Assembly (NCBI GenBank): GCA_965644295.1
Contig: CBFFRP010000291.1
Coordinates: 1-64,000 of the forward strand
Reading direction: 5' to 3'
Length of the DNA stretch: 64,000 nucleotides
DNA from: Paraphysomonas bandaiensis
Lineage: Eukaryota > Chrysophyceae
Position 1 is the stretch's first letter. The number at the start of each line of letters is the position of its first letter. The translations under genes were made by a program, and so were the position numbers. Below, piece by piece: positions 61,275 through 64,000 of the stretch. Below the pieces are notes generated by a model that saw nothing but the letters and a program-made list of their open reading frames with translations, ran no database searches and was not told the DNA's origin.

Positions 61275-64000
61275 ATGTTACGTCGTGATGCCTCCACAAG
61301 GGAGAATGTTAAAGTTGTGTGTCGTGTGCGACCTGAAATAGCAAACGAAGTAGCAGCAGGAGGGACCACATGCGTTCGTTTAAATGATACAAATATTGAA
61401 GTTAATGTTGATGAAGGAACACATTCCTTTACATTTGATCGAATATTTGGACCGGATTCCAAACAAATGGATGTGTTTGAGTACTGTGCTGTTCCTCTTA
61501 TTAATGATGTGCTCAATGGATACAACGCTACAATATTTGCATGTAATACTCTATAACTGAAAGTTATTAACAATAATTGTGCTGTTTGTAGATGGTCAAA
61601 CATCTTCCGGTAAAACTTTTACAATGGAGGGCAGAGATATTCGCGATCCTTCGGCTAAAGGTATAATTCCTCGTACAGTGGAGGCTCTATTTGCCGGAGT
61701 AACAGAAGCTGATGAGAGCATAGAATTTTGCTTTAAAGCTAGTTATATTGAGATATATTGTGAAAAAGTGAGGGATTTGTTGGACAATCACAGCGTAAAG
61801 ACGAATCTTATGGTTCGAGAAGACAAGCAGAAGGGTATTTATATTGCTGGGGTCACAGAGGAATATGTGACTTCGGAGGATGAATTGTTGGGGATTATGT
61901 CGGCGGGTGCATTAAACCGTGCTGTGGCCGCCACAGGAATGAATGAAGGTTCCAGTAGGTCACACTCTGTCTTCTCCATTACCGTGACACAGCGTGATGT
62001 CAGTAACGCCACTACTAAATCAGGCAAGCTTGTACTAGTAGATTTGGCAGGTAGTGAGACAGTTCGCAAGACTCAGGCTTCGGGGCAGCAACTGGAGGAG
62101 GCCAAGACGATTAACAAATCTCTCTCTGCCCTGGGACAAGTGATATACGCTTTGACAGATGAGAAGACTACCCACGTGCCCTATCGTGACAGCAAGCTGA
62201 CTCGTATCCTTCAGGACAGTTTGGGAGGTAACTCTAAAACAGCGTTAATCATTAACTGCTCCCCTTCGAGCTTCAATGCTACAGAGACGGTCTCGACACT
62301 TCGATTCGGTACTCGAGCAAAGAGTATTACGAATAAGGTGATCAAGAACGAGACGCGTAGTGTGGAAGAGCTCGAGGAGTTACTACTCAAGGCCGAACGC
62401 GCTATCGATGCACAGCAGGCACAGATAATGGCACTCGCTGCTCAGCTACAGGCATATCAGAACGAGCAGGGTGCCCCCCCTGAAGGAAATGTTGCACGTA
62501 TGGAGACCGAGGCAGGGCTCATTGAAAAGTTACAGAGTACAGTACAATCTTTGCAGGTAAATAGAAGGAAACATCTGGGTTTATGTGCCACAAATTTGTG
62601 GATAGAATCGCTCATTCTATTCAGTTATTTATATTTTAATGTAGGCTAATTTCTTGTTTGTAGGCTGAGCTGGACGAGGAGCGTGAGGAATCTGCTCGAA
62701 AGGACAAAGAGAATGAGAAGCTGTCTGAAAAGTTGAGTGAGAAAGAAGCGGTGCTTATCGAGGCTGGAGGATTGATGCAGGATGCACAACACCTCTATGA
62801 AAATGCAAAGAGCAGGTAGCTGATGTACTTCATAGAGTGCTGCCTTCAATCTTCCCGTTCAAAATTAATTTGTTCCAATGATTAGGTGTGAGCAACTTGT
62901 AAGGGAGAAGGCTGATGCTTTTGGGGAAATTGAGAGTCTCAAATCTCAATTGGCAGATGATCGTGCTCGGTCGAATTTCGAAATTCAAGAGTTAGAAGTT
63001 ACCGTTGACACTTACAAAGCAGAGAATGAAAAGCTTCGTCAAGAAATTGCTGATATGAGTGGCGACGACATGCGTAACGAACGAGAGGATCGACTCCGCA
63101 AGGAAAGTGCGAATCAACGTACCGTGGAGGTTGCAACTCCCCCTCCCGTTGAGCGTGAGGCCACACCACCACCACCTCCGGTGCCCGAGAACGCTTCACA
63201 GCAACCCCTTCAGGCCCCACAGCTCAAACCCTACCAGAAGTCCCACAGGTCAGACAAACGCGGATCCGTTTTGGCGAGGGAGTTGGACATCGAGGGCAGG
63301 CATGCAAACACAACTCAAGCTTTAAATGCCCTTACCGACTTAGTGAACTCGATGGACATTCCACGTCAGGATGGGTCAGCCATTCTCCACTGGGCACATG
63401 CTTACGCGGAATCTACAGAGAAGTGGTTCGGCATCGCAGAAGAAAAATTTTCGGCGTTTGAGCGAGGCGGTATGGAGTTGGGTCGTCGCATTAAAGATCT
63501 CGAGGCCCAGCGTACTCGTCTAGAGAAGGACCTCGAAATTCGCACAGAGAAGGTTGTCAAGGGATTGACATTGTTTTGTTTTATCACGTGTGCGTGCAGG
63601 TTATGCAGCAGCAGTTGGAGATGGATATCATCCGCAATGAGTCAAGGTCTACAGCTGCTGCTGAGCTTATGGAGGGCCGCGAGCAGTACCAGAACAAATC
63701 TCTGCAGCAGCGCCTCGAGCAGCTTGTTGCCGTGCATAGACAGCTGCTGCGAAAGTTTGCTTCTCTAGAGCTTGAGAATAGCGAACTCCGAAAGAAGATT
63801 CTCTTGCGAGACGAACGCATCCGGCAGCTGGAGACGAATGCGAAAGGGCTGACTGCCAACTTGCGGCAACAGGCTGAGCGGCACATAACAGAACTCACTA
63901 ACCTAAGGGAGCAGATCCAGGTATGATTTCGCTAGTCGTATTTGTTTGTGGGAGTTGTGTATCTGCTCACTTTTTGATTTTTTACCTTGCATAGGAACTG
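61275..64000 (+). CDS. Kinesin-1 heavy chain (partial, runs off the window)
   Basis: Plus-end-directed microtubule motor. Exons 61275-61542, about 61592-62556, 62664-62815, 62886-63552, 63600-63920 and 63995 onward give 791 codons before the window ends inside the sixth exon. Motor domain: P-loop YGQTSSGKTFTMEG (its Tyr is split by intron 1), switch I NEGSSRSHSVFSI, switch II LVLVDLAGSE, LTRILQDSLGGNSKT, and the neck start RFGTRAKSITNK. A long coiled-coil stalk follows, with a Pro-rich break near 63140-63230. The block HRQLLRKFASLELENSELRK and RDERIRQLETNAKGLTANLR is diagnostic for the kinesin-1 subfamily and normally lies near the end of the stalk. The tail, including any IAK autoinhibitory motif, is outside the window. 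Confidence 0.96.

Overview
This window is nuclear DNA from a microbial eukaryote. Genes are split by short GT-AG introns (mostly 45-70 nt) and encode conserved eukaryotic proteins: RNA polymerase II subunit RPB2, DNAJC2/zuotin, AP-3 beta, a class E (cAMP-receptor-like) GPCR, stomatin-like protein 2, an SDP1-type patatin lipase and kinesin-1. Very long Pro-Thr-Ser-Gly repeat ectodomains (PTGEPSGQPTSY type) together with NHL-repeat ectodomains suggest a stramenopile or a related SAR protist. That placement is inference, and a flagellate stage is only weakly supported by a CCDC13-like coiled-coil gene. All exon joins below were read by eye; in each complete multi-exon gene the joined exons sum to a whole number of codons.

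Layout. 0-5 kb: a gag-like CCCH ORF (-), then RPB2 (-). 5-6.7 kb: intergenic DNA with a perfect 320-bp tandem duplication. 6.7-14.1 kb: DNAJC2 (-) and AP-3 beta (+), head to head across a 655-bp ACAT microsatellite. 14.8-18.4 kb: a seven-helix receptor (-) and a coiled-coil protein (+), head to head. 18.4-23 kb: gene-poor DNA with copies of a dispersed repeat family. 23-46.4 kb: two giant cell-surface receptor genes, head to head. 46.4-58 kb: repeat-rich DNA holding an Mpo1/DUF962-like gene and an SLP-2 gene. 58-64 kb: SDP1-type lipase (-) and kinesin-1 (+), again head to head; kinesin runs off the window.

The main feature is the receptor pair. The two proteins (3,665 and about 3,855 aa) have almost identical bodies: Pro/Thr repeat stalk, REJ/Ig-like region, EGF-like motif, degenerate GPS-like region, about eight membrane segments, and a cytoplasmic tail with four copies of a roughly 65-residue acidic repeat. 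Their N-terminal sensors are unrelated: a C-type lectin in one and a six-blade NHL propeller in the other. The genes form an inverted repeat with arms of about 9.1 kb. Near-identity is interrupted by sharply bounded divergent blocks, which points to gene conversion. Recombination between the arms would invert the central segment and exchange sensors between the two bodies. I regard this as the best candidate for an undescribed system here.

A second pattern is a GTAC/CAGCAGTAC-rich motif that recurs upstream of most genes in the window.
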